A stretch of 64,000 nt of DNA from Novosphingobium malaysiense (GCF_000802225.1 NZ_JTDI01000001.1:682001-746000), one strand, 5' to 3'. Shown: positions 1-8,599, counted from the first letter of the stretch. Notes: generated from the sequence alone by a model not told the origin. A program made the numbers and translations.

Positions 1-378
1 ACTCATCGTGCAGCCGGACAGCGCGAGTTCGGCGAGGCCAAGCTGCGTCGCCGCGAAAACGTCCTCCGGCCGGTACTGCGCCCAGATCGGGTAAAGCCGC
101 TTGAGCCATCCGAACAGCGAAACGTTGATCGCCCCCGGCAAGGCGCGTGTCAGCGTCTGGTAGAGGTGGTGGTGGGTATTCACGAGACCCGGCGTGACAA
201 CGCAGCCGCGCGCATCGATAACTTCGTCCGCTTCATCAGCCAGCGGAGCAAGCTCGGCACCCGAGCCTACCGCTTCGATCGCACCATCGCGAAAGACCAT
301 GGCGCCATCGGCAATCTCGCGCCGCGCATCGTCCATGAGGACGAGGCAATCGGCATTGCGGACGAGCGTCAGCCCCAT
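1..378 (-). CDS. 8-oxoguanine deaminase-like amidohydrolase (N-terminal 126 residues; runs off left edge)
   Basis: Metal-dependent amidohydrolase of the TRZ/ATZ group. The visible part has the usual short N-terminal beta domain (residues 1-63) followed by VTPGLVNTHHHLYQTLTR, whose H69 and H71 would bind the catalytic metal. The next stretch (LFGWLKRLYPIWAQYRPED) is what I recall from bacterial 8-oxoguanine deaminases, which convert 8-oxoguanine to urate. The C-terminal metal ligands and catalytic Asp lie outside the window. The start is the ATG at 378-376, 28 bases after the stop of the NUP-family gene, so the two are probably co-transcribed. Its place in a purine island supports the call, but a related aryl or triazine hydrolase remains possible. 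Confidence 0.75.
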   Translation of the reverse strand, partial: MGLTLVRNADCLVLMDDARREIADGAMVFRDGAIEAVGSGAELAPLADEADEVIDARGCVVTPGLVNTHHHLYQTLTRALPGAINVSLFGWLKRLYPIWAQYRPEDVFAATQLGLAELALSGCTMS

Positions 379-406
379 GATAGCACCAGCCTCGTCCGCT
401 GAGCCA

Positions 407-1519
407 TCAGGGCGTCACACTCTCGTATTTGCCCCAGTTGTCGAGCAGTTCGTCCACGACCTTCGAACCCACCGTGTAGAGGTTCTCCACCGCCGCCTCG
501 AGTCCGGCATATCCCTCGTTCTCGCGCAGCAGATAGGTGGCGGGATCGATACCCGGCGGCGGCATCGTGTAGTTGCTGCCCGCGCGCATCACCAGCACGC
601 GGTCGCGATCGACCCGGCCGATGTTGTCGAGATAGGTCATCGCCTGGAGCACGCCGGTGTCTTCCATGGCCGAGGTCACGAATTCGCCGCGTCCGCTCGT
701 CCAGTAACGGACCCAGGCATTGGCCCAGTCGGTCATCAGCTTGCCGTGCCAGAAGGTCATCGCCGAAAGCTGCTCGCCTTCCAGCACGAAGGGCGGTTCC
801 TGCGCCGGCGGGTAATCGGTGAACTGTGCGCGCTCGGCGGCAATAGCCTCGGAATCGGGAAGCTCGATATTCTTGGTCAGGTTGTAGGCCCAGGCCTCCA
901 GCGACGGGTTGATCCGGAACATCTCGCCGCCCGAGGGATCGGGCTTGCCCTTCATGTCGTTGGGGCCGTTGGTGTGGCGCGGAAAGTAGCCGAACTTCCA
1001 GTCCGCCGGAATTTCGCGCGGATCGATCTCGTGCGCGAGATCGCCATCGACCACATAGCGGGCCCAGGCAACCGAACCGATGGAGGCATCTTCCGGATCG
1101 ATCCCGGCAATGCCGGCAACCAGCCAGTAGGCCTTGCTGAGATCGAAACGCGGATCGAGCCCCAGCGCCATGGTCGCGGCGGTCGAGCGCGCGGTGCCGA
1201 TCCCGGTCACGACGCCCAGAACCTGCGTTTCGGGATTGTAGTAGAGATCGTGGAACGACTGCGGGAAAGGGATTCGCATGGCCAGGCCGCGACGCTCTTT
1301 CCAGAGCTGGAATTCGCCCGCGACGTCGCCTTCGTCCTTGCCGATCTCGAACAGCGAGACGACCACGACCTTGACCGGCAGCGGCGTTTCGCAGGGTCCG
1401 CCGGGTTCGCACTCGGATATGTCCGGTATGGCTGCCGGCTGGGCATGAGCCGCTCCGCCCGACAGGCACAGGGCCAGGCAGGCCCCGACAATGACGGCAA
1501 GGCGGTTGAGAAAATGCAT
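407..1519 (-). CDS. NUP-family purine nucleoside permease-like protein, exported
   Basis: 370 residues related to the fungal purine nucleoside permease NUP family, which is built on a nucleoside-phosphorylase-like fold. Residues 1-26 form a clear Sec signal peptide (hydrophobic core LAVIVGACLALCLSG, then AHA before Q27), so the mature protein should be periplasmic. There is no multi-spanning membrane region, so despite the family name it may bind or cleave nucleosides rather than form a channel. The glycine-rich stretch VTGIGTARSTAATMALGLD (about residues 104-122) resembles the phosphate/ribose site of phosphorylases. The ATG at 1519 is preceded by GAGGT at 6 bases spacing. It follows the TonB receptor gene by 64 bases and precedes the 8-oxoguanine deaminase. 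Confidence 0.75.
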   Translation of the reverse strand: MHFLNRLAVIVGACLALCLSGGAAHAQPAAIPDISECEPGGPCETPLPVKVVVVSLFEIGKDEGDVAGEFQLWKERRGLAMRIPFPQSFHDLYYNPETQVLGVVTGIGTARSTAATMALGLDPRFDLSKAYWLVAGIAGIDPEDASIGSVAWARYVVDGDLAHEIDPREIPADWKFGYFPRHTNGPNDMKGKPDPSGGEMFRINPSLEAWAYNLTKNIELPDSEAIAAERAQFTDYPPAQEPPFVLEGEQLSAMTFWHGKLMTDWANAWVRYWTSGRGEFVTSAMEDTGVLQAMTYLDNIGRVDRDRVLVMRAGSNYTMPPPGIDPATYLLRENEGYAGLEAAVENLYTVGSKVVDELLDNWGKYESVTP

Positions 1520-1539
1520 CGATGACCTCGTAGGAAATC

Positions 1540-1568
1540 GAGGGGCGCCGGCCGAACCGACGCCCCTC
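1540..1568. other. Hairpin between TonB receptor and NUP genes
   Basis: Perfect 8-bp inverted repeat, GAGGGGCG at 1540-1547 and CGCCCCTC at 1561-1568, with a 13-base loop. It lies just after the receptor stop codon on the transcribed strand. No T-run follows, so it is more likely an mRNA-stabilising or attenuating stem than a full intrinsic terminator. Confidence 0.45.
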
Positions 1569-1583
1569 TCTCGGTGGGACCGG

Positions 1584-4091
1584 TCAGAACTTGTAGGAAA
1601 TCGTGCCCTGGAAGCTGCGCGGCCTCTCGGGCAGAACGATCGTCGAGCCGAAGATTTCCGTGAAGTTCGCGCGGAAGTAGCGCTCGTTCGTGACGTTCTT
1701 GACGTTCAGGCGGAACAGCCACGGGCCGGTTTCAAACGAAGCGCCGAGATCGACAAGCGTGTAGGCAGGAAGCTTCACCGCCTGCGACTGCCCGGAATAG
1801 ACCGAAGGCACATTCACGATGCTGCCCGACAAAGCGATACCGTTGTCGAAGGCATACGTCGCAGTCGCCGAGTACAGGTGGGTCGGGATACCGGCACGAC
1901 GCGACGCGTTCTTGTCAGGAATGGGCACCAGACCGATCGGCTGACCACCGAGATACAGTGTCGGGTCCGAAACGTTGACCAGATCCTCGATGCCGAAGAA
2001 GCTGAACAGCGTGCCGTTTTCGATCGCGGTCAGGTTGTAGACCTTGGTGCGGGTATAGGCACCGGTCAGCAGCAGGTGATCGTTGACCGACCAGCGCACC
2101 TCGGCTTCGAGGCCCTTGGTCTTCACCGCCTGGTTCACCGTGATCGACTGGCGATTGTAGTCGGTGCGTTCCTGCTGATAGAACGAAAGAGCCGCATAGA
2201 GGCGGCTGTCGAGGAACGAGCCCTTGATACCCGCTTCCTTGAGCTTGGACGCGGACATGAAGGTGCCGCTATCGATGTCCTCGGCGTAGATTTCAGCGCC
2301 CTGGCCGGCGATCACCGTGGTCTGGCGCGCAAGAGTGACATAGGGAATCAGGCCGAAGGGCAGCTTGTACGAGGCACTGGCCGTCCACGACCAGCCGCCG
2401 TCGCTGCCGCTGGCAGCCACAACGTCCGGCTGCGTCTCGTCCAGCATGGTCTCGGTAAGGTAGCGCGACTTCGCCTTGATGTGATCGTAGCGGGCACCCA
2501 CCGTCAGATTCAGACCGAAGTTGAAATCGAGATCGGCAAGACCGGCAAAGGCAACGTCGGTATAGTGGCCCTTGACGTTGTTGGTGAAACCGCAGTCGGC
2601 GGCAGTGTAGCCCGGCTGGTCGCTGAACGGACATTCGAGCGCGAGCAGGCGATCGGACAGCGCATTGTAGCCGACGGTCAGGTCGACGCGATTGAAGTAC
2701 TCGTAAGTGTAGTCGTCACCGTGCTTGAAGTTCGTGTAGCGGACCGACGGTGAGAGCTGGAACGAGAATTTGCCGGCCTTGTTCTCGAAATCGAGCTGCG
2801 CGACGATCTTGTCCTCGAACACCCAGGAATCGTGGAACTGCGAGAAGCCGTAGGCATTCTCGTTGTAGTTCTCGTAGCTGTCGTAAAACATCTGGTTCTT
2901 GATCGAGAACACGCCTTCGCCCTTGTAAATCAGGTCGGCGTAGAATGTGGTCGACCGGTTATCGAGACGATCGGTCTTGCCCGTTAGCGTGTCCTTGCGG
3001 CTCAGCTTCGCGGTTCCGGTATTGGTGAGGTTCAACAGCGTGTAGTCGCCGCTGTTGTAGCAGTCATCAGTGATGGAACTCGCAAACACGCCCCCGCCGC
3101 ACTGGAAGCCGCCGAAGACCGACAGGCTGCCGAGCGGCGTCGAAGCCACCTCGCCTGCCGAAATCTGACCGTCGCCGTTGAAGTCCAGCGGCTGCGCGGC
3201 CCCGGTGATGTAGGTGCCGTTGTCGACCAGGTCCTGCGTCACGCGGTTCCAGCCGCCGTTCTGCTGGCCCTTGTAGTTCTGATACATGCCGCCGAATTCC
3301 AGCCGCAGGCCGGGCGCCAGGTCCGTGTCGAATGCCCCCTGCAGAACGGTCTGCTTGGTAGACATGTTGTGGTAGTAGCTGCCGGAATCCTCGATCTCGG
3401 CATAGAGGCTGTAGCCGAACTCCTGCGATCCGAGCTTGCCCGGACCGCGAATCTCGGCCTGGAGGTCGGCCTTTTCCCAGCTGCCGCCGGTGAAAGATAT
3501 CTTGCCTTCGGGCTCCGAAAGGTAGGAACCACCCTTCACGCGCGCGGTCTTGGGCACGAAGTTCATGTAGCCGCCGGTCTTCGACGGGCCGTAGATCGGC
3601 GAGGCCGGACCGCGCACGATGTCGATGCGGTCGGAAGCCGCGATCGGCGTCGGATAGTTGCCGGGGTTGTCGAGGCGGCGCATGCCGCGAAAATAGGTCT
3701 CGCCCGGAGTGCCGCGAATATCGAGCGCGCCGCCGACACCGAAGAACGAGTTGGTGAACGCACCCGGCGACTGGGCGACGAGGTCGTAGATGTCGGTGAT
3801 ACCGAAGCGTTCGATCTGTTCCGAGCTGATCGTCGATGCCGAACGCGGCGTTTCGGTGAGCGTCTTTTCGAACCCGAATACCGAGCCGACATCAGACACC
3901 GGCAAAGCGTCGAGCGCACCCGTCACGATGATCTCGCCGTCTACCGGCTCCTCATCGTCCGCGGCATGTGCCGGAGAGGTCAACGCGGTGCAGCAGAACA
4001 GGCTGGCGGCCGCCGCGAGAAGCGGCTTGCGAATACCTTTATGCTGCATAGCAATAAACCCATGAACATTTGTAGAATTATGCTTGGCCAT
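1584..4091 (-). CDS. TonB-dependent outer-membrane receptor
   Basis: 835 residues. A long-n-region signal peptide ends at SPAHA (about residue 43). The plug domain follows (about 75-185, with VRGPASPIYGPSKTGGYMN), then a 22-strand-type barrel ending in the classical terminal aromatic (...GTISYKF). Such receptors import ligands above porin size with TonB/ExbBD energy. The layout resembles siderophore receptors, but the position between a secreted adenosine deaminase and a NUP protein suggests nucleosides or nucleotides as ligand (inference). Residues 303-314 (DFNGDGQISAGE) match a canonical EF-hand calcium loop. Cys331/Cys344 and a second Cys pair further on look like extracellular-loop disulfides. 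The start at 4091 has GGGGTG upstream; an in-frame ATG at 4049 is the alternative. Confidence 0.88.
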   Translation of the reverse strand: MAKHNSTNVHGFIAMQHKGIRKPLLAAAASLFCCTALTSPAHAADDEEPVDGEIIVTGALDALPVSDVGSVFGFEKTLTETPRSASTISSEQIERFGITDIYDLVAQSPGAFTNSFFGVGGALDIRGTPGETYFRGMRRLDNPGNYPTPIAASDRIDIVRGPASPIYGPSKTGGYMNFVPKTARVKGGSYLSEPEGKISFTGGSWEKADLQAEIRGPGKLGSQEFGYSLYAEIEDSGSYYHNMSTKQTVLQGAFDTDLAPGLRLEFGGMYQNYKGQQNGGWNRVTQDLVDNGTYITGAAQPLDFNGDGQISAGEVASTPLGSLSVFGGFQCGGGVFASSITDDCYNSGDYTLLNLTNTGTAKLSRKDTLTGKTDRLDNRSTTFYADLIYKGEGVFSIKNQMFYDSYENYNENAYGFSQFHDSWVFEDKIVAQLDFENKAGKFSFQLSPSVRYTNFKHGDDYTYEYFNRVDLTVGYNALSDRLLALECPFSDQPGYTAADCGFTNNVKGHYTDVAFAGLADLDFNFGLNLTVGARYDHIKAKSRYLTETMLDETQPDVVAASGSDGGWSWTASASYKLPFGLIPYVTLARQTTVIAGQGAEIYAEDIDSGTFMSASKLKEAGIKGSFLDSRLYAALSFYQQERTDYNRQSITVNQAVKTKGLEAEVRWSVNDHLLLTGAYTRTKVYNLTAIENGTLFSFFGIEDLVNVSDPTLYLGGQPIGLVPIPDKNASRRAGIPTHLYSATATYAFDNGIALSGSIVNVPSVYSGQSQAVKLPAYTLVDLGASFETGPWLFRLNVKNVTNERYFRANFTEIFGSTIVLPERPRSFQGTISYKF

Positions 4092-4246
4092 CGTGATTCA
4101 CCCCATGTTTTCAGCGGGAACAGGACAACCCCGTTCTCTCGCCCCTCATTCGTGTTGTGATGACCTCTCCCGCATGAGCGCCATTCTTTATGCAGCGCAG
4201 CATTGCATGACTGTCATATTGGCGAAGACGTAAAGCTGGCGACCTC
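4092..4246 (-). promoter_or_regulatory. Leader/promoter region of the TonB receptor gene
   Basis: 155 bases between the adenosine deaminase stop and the receptor start. On the coding strand it holds an interrupted palindrome, ATGCA (9 bases) TGCAT, followed by CATAAAG, which could be a -10 element. The length leaves room for a promoter of its own, so receptor and deaminase need not be a simple operon. I compared it by eye with TPP, cobalamin and glycine riboswitch cores and saw no match. Confidence 0.35.
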
Positions 4247-5821
4247 CTAGGACCCTTGTGATGTGCTGAAACGGTCGAGCCGCTGCTCGAACCGGTCGAA
4301 ACGACTTTCCAGATCGGCCTGCAGGCGAGCTTTTTCGTTCGCTGCGAGAAACGGCTTGCAGCGGCTGCCGGACAGCGCCTCGGCGCAGGGCTGCACCGCC
4401 GCCCCCAATGCGCCCTCGCGCCACAGGCTCCTGCCGGACAGAAAGGCATATTCCAGGCTCGCGCGGGCCAGTTCCTTCAGGTCGGTGTAGCCCAGCCCGT
4501 GCTCCATGGCCGCGCGGCGGTATTCGTTGGTCATGTCCGAGCGCAGCACGCCTTCATCGTCGGTGGACAGGACCACCGGGACTCCCATGCTGCGGTAGAG
4601 GGAAAGCGGATGCTCTCCCCCCTTCACCCCGAGAATGACGGCATTGCTGGTCAGATTGACTTCCACCGCAATGCGATCGCGCGCCATGCGGGCCAGGGTT
4701 TCGGGAGCCTCGTCCTCGTAGGCGATGTCGGTGCCGTGACCGATCCGCTGCGCCCCCGAAGCGACAGCGCGAGCGATATGGTCGCGTAGATCCTGAGGGC
4801 GCACCAAGCCGAGCGTCAGTTCCCCCGCGTGCATGGAGACGTTCACGTCGGGATAGCGGGCTTCCAGAAACCGAAACATCGCCATGTGCAGGCCGTAGTC
4901 ACGAAGCGCCACGGGATCGTCTTCGGGCATGACGATGTTGACCCCCACGAAGCGCGGGTCGCGGTCGGCCAGCGCAAAGCCGGCGATCAGCGATCGAAAG
5001 GCGATGGCGGGGGCCATGCTGCGCCACGCGAAAGTCAAGTAGTGTACCGCGACATCGCAGCCCGGTCTTGCCGCCTTCGTACCGCAAGAGAGATCCCCCC
5101 GGGCATCGGCCTCAATGCGGTCGACTTCGGCCATGGCCTTGTCCAGCAGTCCGCGAACCGTGCCAATCTCGCGCGCGTAGACCGCGCCCAGATCGTCCTG
5201 TTCCAGAGGCTGCTCGCCGCCGGCCATGGCGTATTCCACGAGCACCCGCGGGTTGTTCATGAGCTCGAGGTAGCTGACGTTGTTGCGCGCCGCGCTCTGG
5301 CGCGTTGCGGATAGCCAACGGCCGGGATCGAGTGGAAAGGCAGCGCCGAGCTTGTCGAAACTGGAGAAGAACTGGGTGTGCCCGGAAACGTCGTCCGCCC
5401 CGACGCCGCGCTGATAGCCGCGCGTGGAAAGGGAATCGATCAGCCTGGCATAGGCAAAGGTCTGCTCCACCGCCATCGTCGCCAGCTTGCGGTCGTCCGG
5501 GCACGGCGCGGCGACGATACGTTCGATGTTCTCGTCGGCACACATTCCCCGCGCCGCCGCTGCTTCGAGAAAGTCCTCGGCGTAGATGCTGCCACCCAGG
5601 TGATTGTGGAGGTCTCCGCCCTTGGGCATGGCCTGGAGGAACATACGCAGCTGCGCGGCATTGCCGGAAACCTGATCGAACTTGGCGGCTGCGGCCGCCT
5701 CGTTCGCCGCGTCCGCGCGCGCGCTACCGGGGACGAGCGACAGAGCGATTCCGGCCGTGCAAGCCAGCGCCAGTGCGCGCAGGCCTGCCTTTGGAAGGCG
5801 CTCTTTAAGTCTCGTCAACAT
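4247..5821 (-). CDS. Exported adenosine deaminase (ADGF-like)
   Basis: 524 residues; hydrolyses adenosine (or deoxyadenosine) to inosine and ammonia. Residues 1-36 are a signal peptide (RALALACTAGIALSLVPGSARA), so it should act in the periplasm. The metal site is readable: GGDLHNHLGGS (H72, H74), SMHAGELTLG, RIGHGTD, and the terminal STDDEGV with the catalytic Asp pair. The 35-residue region after the signal peptide and the overall length resemble secreted ADGF/CECR1-type deaminases rather than cytosolic Add. The open frame continues upstream to 6013, but ATG 5821 is chosen because the signal peptide starts there and GGTCTGGGGA precedes it. The C-terminus is basic and coiled-coil-like (about residues 490-520). 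Confidence 0.85.
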   Translation of the reverse strand: MLTRLKERLPKAGLRALALACTAGIALSLVPGSARADAANEAAAAAKFDQVSGNAAQLRMFLQAMPKGGDLHNHLGGSIYAEDFLEAAAARGMCADENIERIVAAPCPDDRKLATMAVEQTFAYARLIDSLSTRGYQRGVGADDVSGHTQFFSSFDKLGAAFPLDPGRWLSATRQSAARNNVSYLELMNNPRVLVEYAMAGGEQPLEQDDLGAVYAREIGTVRGLLDKAMAEVDRIEADARGDLSCGTKAARPGCDVAVHYLTFAWRSMAPAIAFRSLIAGFALADRDPRFVGVNIVMPEDDPVALRDYGLHMAMFRFLEARYPDVNVSMHAGELTLGLVRPQDLRDHIARAVASGAQRIGHGTDIAYEDEAPETLARMARDRIAVEVNLTSNAVILGVKGGEHPLSLYRSMGVPVVLSTDDEGVLRSDMTNEYRRAAMEHGLGYTDLKELARASLEYAFLSGRSLWREGALGAAVQPCAEALSGSRCKPFLAANEKARLQADLESRFDRFEQRLDRFSTSQGS

Positions 5822-6064
5822 TCCCCAGACCCCGCAAGCGGAAGCGCGCGTCCGGGGGTGCAAAGGCACGCAGGAACGGCGTTTCCGAGCCGAACGAGCA
5901 GCAAGCGACCGGCATCCGCTACCGGGGAGGATCGGAAAGACGGATGCCGGGCCGGCCGCACCTTTCGGTGTTGTCAAAGTGGTAGGCACTTGACTTGGTG
6001 CGAGCAAACGCAATGAATCCTACGGTGCGTTGCAAAAATTAGAGCGGGTCAGAAAGACGGGTCC
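5822..6064. promoter_or_regulatory. Divergent promoter region, exported adenosine deaminase / LysR regulator
   Basis: 243 bases between two divergent genes, the classical place for a LysR-regulated bidirectional promoter. The 38-bp repeated site at 6001-6038 lies at its right end. I cannot pick -35/-10 elements with confidence. Confidence 0.5.
6001..6038. promoter_or_regulatory. Candidate LysR operator, copy 1 (in front of lysR)
   Basis: The left part CGAGCAAACGCAATGA and the right part CGTTGCAAAAA are separated by 11 bases that include ACGG. A second copy at 29084-29121, in front of the purine superoperon, has identical 11-base arms (AAACGCAATGA, CGTTGCAAAAA) at identical spacing; 30 of 38 positions agree. 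The inner halves GCAATG and CGTTGC are near-complementary, giving an interrupted palindrome as expected for a LysR-type dimer. It ends 26 bases before the regulator's ATG, which suits autoregulation. Confidence 0.7.
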
Positions 6065-7006
6065 ATGCCGGCATTTTCGCGTTTCCTTCGTTACTTCATG
6101 GCCGTGGGGCGGCTGGGCTCGATCCGCAAGGCGGCCGACGAGCTCAATGTCTCGGCCTCGGCCATCGCCCGCCAGATCCTCAATGTCGAAGCGGAAATCG
6201 GCACGCCGCTGTTCGAACGGCTGCCCAGTGGCCTGAGACTTACTGCCGCGGGCGAAATCATGATGGGCGCCGGCAACCGGTGGGAAAAGAACATGGTCGA
6301 CGTGCGCGCCCAGATCGAGGATCTGCGCGGGCTCAAACGCGGTCATGTGGAGATGGCCATCATAGACGCGCTGGCCAAGGGCCACATCCCGGCCGCGATC
6401 CGTTCCATCCAGAGCCGCTATCCCGGCATCAGCGTGGGTGTGAAGGTCCTCGAGAACGACGAAGTCCGCAAGGCGGTGGCCAGCGGGGAAGTCGATTTCG
6501 GCATCCTGTTCGAACCGCAATCCTTCCGCGACCTGTCGGTCCGCGCCTTCGTCGAAGTCGTGCTGGGCTTCGTGACGCTGCCCGACCATCCCCTCGCGCA
6601 GGAACGCGAGGCGCGTTTCTCTGCCTGCACCGGCCTTCCCGTGATCGTGCCGGCCGAACCCCTGGCGGTATGCCAGCAGGTAACCGTTCTGGAAGGCGCC
6701 ATCGGCATGGAGCTGGAGCGCAAGGTCAGCTCGGACAACATCCAGATGATTACCTCGCTGGTGCTCGAAGGCGTGGGCATCGGCGTGCTGACGTCGCTCG
6801 ACGTCATTACCGAGGTGAAGGCCGGACTGCTTTCCTTCACGCGCATTTCGGACACCTTGCTGCGGCCGATGACCCTGGCGCTGTGCACGAATTCGGCGCG
6901 CACGCCGTCCTATGCCGCAAGTCTCGTGCTTGGCGAGATCGAGACCGGGTTCCCCCAGCTCAGCTATCCGGCGTCCATGCATCCGCCCACGGAAAACCGG
7001 GACTGA
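6065..7006 (+). CDS. LysR-family transcriptional regulator (probable purine-catabolism regulator)
   Basis: 313 residues. The N-terminal winged helix-turn-helix (about residues 5-62; AVGRLGSIRKAADELNVSAS, then PLFERLPSGLRLTAAG) is followed by a type-2 periplasmic-binding-fold effector domain (about 90-295). The effector domain contains SGEVDFGILFEP and the typical late GVGIGVLTSLDV. It is divergent from the exported adenosine deaminase and upstream of purine salvage genes, and the 38-bp site in front of it recurs before the superoperon at 29 kb. It is therefore the best candidate regulator of the island, with a purine or ureide as likely effector (inference). The ATG at 6065 has only a weak ribosome-binding site. 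Confidence 0.9.
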   Translation: MPAFSRFLRYFMAVGRLGSIRKAADELNVSASAIARQILNVEAEIGTPLFERLPSGLRLTAAGEIMMGAGNRWEKNMVDVRAQIEDLRGLKRGHVEMAIIDALAKGHIPAAIRSIQSRYPGISVGVKVLENDEVRKAVASGEVDFGILFEPQSFRDLSVRAFVEVVLGFVTLPDHPLAQEREARFSACTGLPVIVPAEPLAVCQQVTVLEGAIGMELERKVSSDNIQMITSLVLEGVGIGVLTSLDVITEVKAGLLSFTRISDTLLRPMTLALCTNSARTPSYAASLVLGEIETGFPQLSYPASMHPPTENRD

Positions 7007-7092
7007 GGCGGGCCACCGCAATTGCGCATCCCGCATCGCAGCATATAACGAGGGGATTCGCCCAACACCGTGCACGACAGGATTCGCGACTG

Positions 7093-7626
7093 ATGAGCCA
7101 GACCGCCGAGCCCGAACTCCACTACCTGGAATATTACGAGGACTTTCTCGCCAAGGTCCGCGTCCTGTCCCGCAAGGTGCGCGATAGCGGCTGGATGCCG
7201 GAATTCGTGATCGGCGTGGGACGCGGCGGCCTGGTTCCGGCAGTGTACATTTCCCACCAGCTCGAACTGCCGATGCTGTCCATCGATCATTCCTCGAAGG
7301 TTCCCGGCTTTGCCGACGAGCTTCTCGCCAAGGTTGCCGGCATGACGGCCGAGGGCAAGCGAATGCTGTTTGTCGACGATATCAACGACAGCGGCGGTAC
7401 CATCTCCTACATTCGCGACCACCTTGCCGACAGCGGCTTCAACACGGACAACCTGCGCTTTGCGGTCGTGATCAACAACCGGAGCTCCAGGGTCGAGGTC
7501 GACTTGTGGGCCGACATGATCGACCGCGCCGAGGACAAGCGCTGGTTCGTCTTCCCGTGGGAGTCGGTCGGCACCAAGGACAGCATCGTCGAAGAAGCGC
7601 TTTCGGTGCCCGAACGGCTTTCCTGA
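7093..7626 (+). CDS. Purine-type phosphoribosyltransferase
   Basis: 177 residues of the type I PRTase fold. The PRPP-binding loop reads MLFVDDINDSGGTI (about residues 91-104), and GVGRGGLVPAVYIS (41-54) is the N-terminal PPi loop found in xanthine/hypoxanthine-guanine PRTases. It would turn an imported purine base plus PRPP into a nucleotide, a salvage counterpart to the degradative genes. It lies 86 bases after lysR and 34 bases before the LOG gene, so it is likely in the same transcript. Which base it prefers cannot be read from the sequence. Confidence 0.8.
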   Translation: MSQTAEPELHYLEYYEDFLAKVRVLSRKVRDSGWMPEFVIGVGRGGLVPAVYISHQLELPMLSIDHSSKVPGFADELLAKVAGMTAEGKRMLFVDDINDSGGTISYIRDHLADSGFNTDNLRFAVVINNRSSRVEVDLWADMIDRAEDKRWFVFPWESVGTKDSIVEEALSVPERLS

Positions 7627-7660
7627 AGCGCCGCCCCCCTCTTAAGAAAGATACTCCCCC

Positions 7661-8239
7661 ATGCGCATCTGCGTCTACCTCGGCTCCTCTCCGGGCCGAA
7701 ACCCTCTCTATCGCGAAGCAGCCGAACAGTTCGGCACCCTCCTGGCAAAGCGCGGCATCGGCCTGGTCTATGGCGGCGGCGAAGTCGGCCTGATGGGCGT
7801 GATCGCCGACGCAGTATGCGCGGCAGGTGGCGAAGTGATCGGGGTCATCCCCGAAGCCCTGCGCGCCCGCGAAAAGGACCACCACGGGATCACGGAACTG
7901 CATGTCGTGAAGACGATGCACGAACGCAAGGCGATGATGGCCAAGCTGGCAGACGGCTTCGTCACCCTGCCCGGCGGTATCGGCACGTTCGAGGAAATGT
8001 TCGAGGCCTGGTGCTGGGCCCAGCTCGGCTATCATCAGAAGCCTGTTGGCCTGCTCAACGTGGGCGATTTCTACGACGGCCTCACCCAGTTCATCGACAA
8101 GATCGTCGAGGAAGGCTTCCTGCAGGAGCGCCACCGCGCGATGCTGATGATCGAACGCGAACCCGAAGCCCTGCTCGACCGCATGATGCACTACATGGCA
8201 CCGGAAACCGAGCACTGGCTTGGCGAGAAGGACCTGTGA
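7661..8239 (+). CDS. LOG-family nucleotide phosphoribohydrolase (TIGR00730 type)
   Basis: 192 residues with the family signatures: GGGEVGLMGVIADAV (38-52), ERK (88-90) and PGGIGTFEEMFE (104-115). LOG proteins release the base from nucleoside 5'-monophosphates, either cytokinin ribotides or AMP. Here, beside a purine phosphoribosyltransferase and a base-degrading operon, a purine-nucleotide role is more plausible than cytokinin formation, although plant-associated sphingomonads do carry LOG genes. AAGAAAG precedes the ATG. The stop overlaps the next start by four bases (GTGA). Confidence 0.85.
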   Translation: MRICVYLGSSPGRNPLYREAAEQFGTLLAKRGIGLVYGGGEVGLMGVIADAVCAAGGEVIGVIPEALRAREKDHHGITELHVVKTMHERKAMMAKLADGFVTLPGGIGTFEEMFEAWCWAQLGYHQKPVGLLNVGDFYDGLTQFIDKIVEEGFLQERHRAMLMIEREPEALLDRMMHYMAPETEHWLGEKDL

Positions 8240-8595
8240 CCAAAAGCCCGCGGCAGGTCGTCGAGACCTGGGTAGAGCGTTTCAACGCCGGCGACGCCGA
8301 CGGTCTTGCCGCGCTCTATGCCGAGGACGCGGTCAACCATCAGATGACGCAGGACCCGGTCGAAGGCCGCGCAGCAATCCGCACCATGTTCGAGAACGAG
8401 TTCGCGGCCGCCGAGATGACCTGCCTGGTCGAAGCCATCCACGAAGCCGGCGACGTCGTCGCGCTGGAGTGGCGCGATCCGCTCGGTCTGCGCGGCTGCG
8501 GCTTCTTCACCGTGAAGGACGGTCTCATCCACTTCCAGCGTGGCTATTGGGACAAGCTGTCATTCCTGAAGATGCACGGCCTGCCCATCGAATGA
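8236..8595 (+). CDS. NTF2-like / SnoaL-type small protein
   Basis: 119 residues with the cone-shaped NTF2-like fold pattern: helix PRQVVETWVERFNAGDADGL, then ALYAEDAVNH and a curved sheet ending FFTVKDGLIHFQRGYWDK. The substrate is unknown; proteins of this type are isomerases, hydrolases or ligand binders. The GTG start overlaps the LOG stop (GTGA), so translation is coupled. Its stop lies 4 bases from the end of the convergent nucleoside hydrolase gene. Confidence 0.7.
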   Translation: MTKSPRQVVETWVERFNAGDADGLAALYAEDAVNHQMTQDPVEGRAAIRTMFENEFAAAEMTCLVEAIHEAGDVVALEWRDPLGLRGCGFFTVKDGLIHFQRGYWDKLSFLKMHGLPIE

Positions 8596-8599
8596 AGGT

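Noticed and set aside
1540-1568. Intrinsic terminator isolating the NUP gene from the TonB receptor gene
   Set aside because: The stem is good but there is no T-run, and the NUP gene has no other obvious promoter, so read-through is more likely.
4092-4246. Riboswitch in the leader of the TonB receptor gene
   Set aside because: GGGAGAGG on the coding strand suggested a glycine-type start, but the rest of that aptamer and the cores of TPP and cobalamin riboswitches could not be found.
5822-6013. N-terminal extension of the exported adenosine deaminase to 6013
   Set aside because: The added 64 residues are Arg/Ser/Pro-rich and would bury the signal peptide; ATG 5821 starts right at it.
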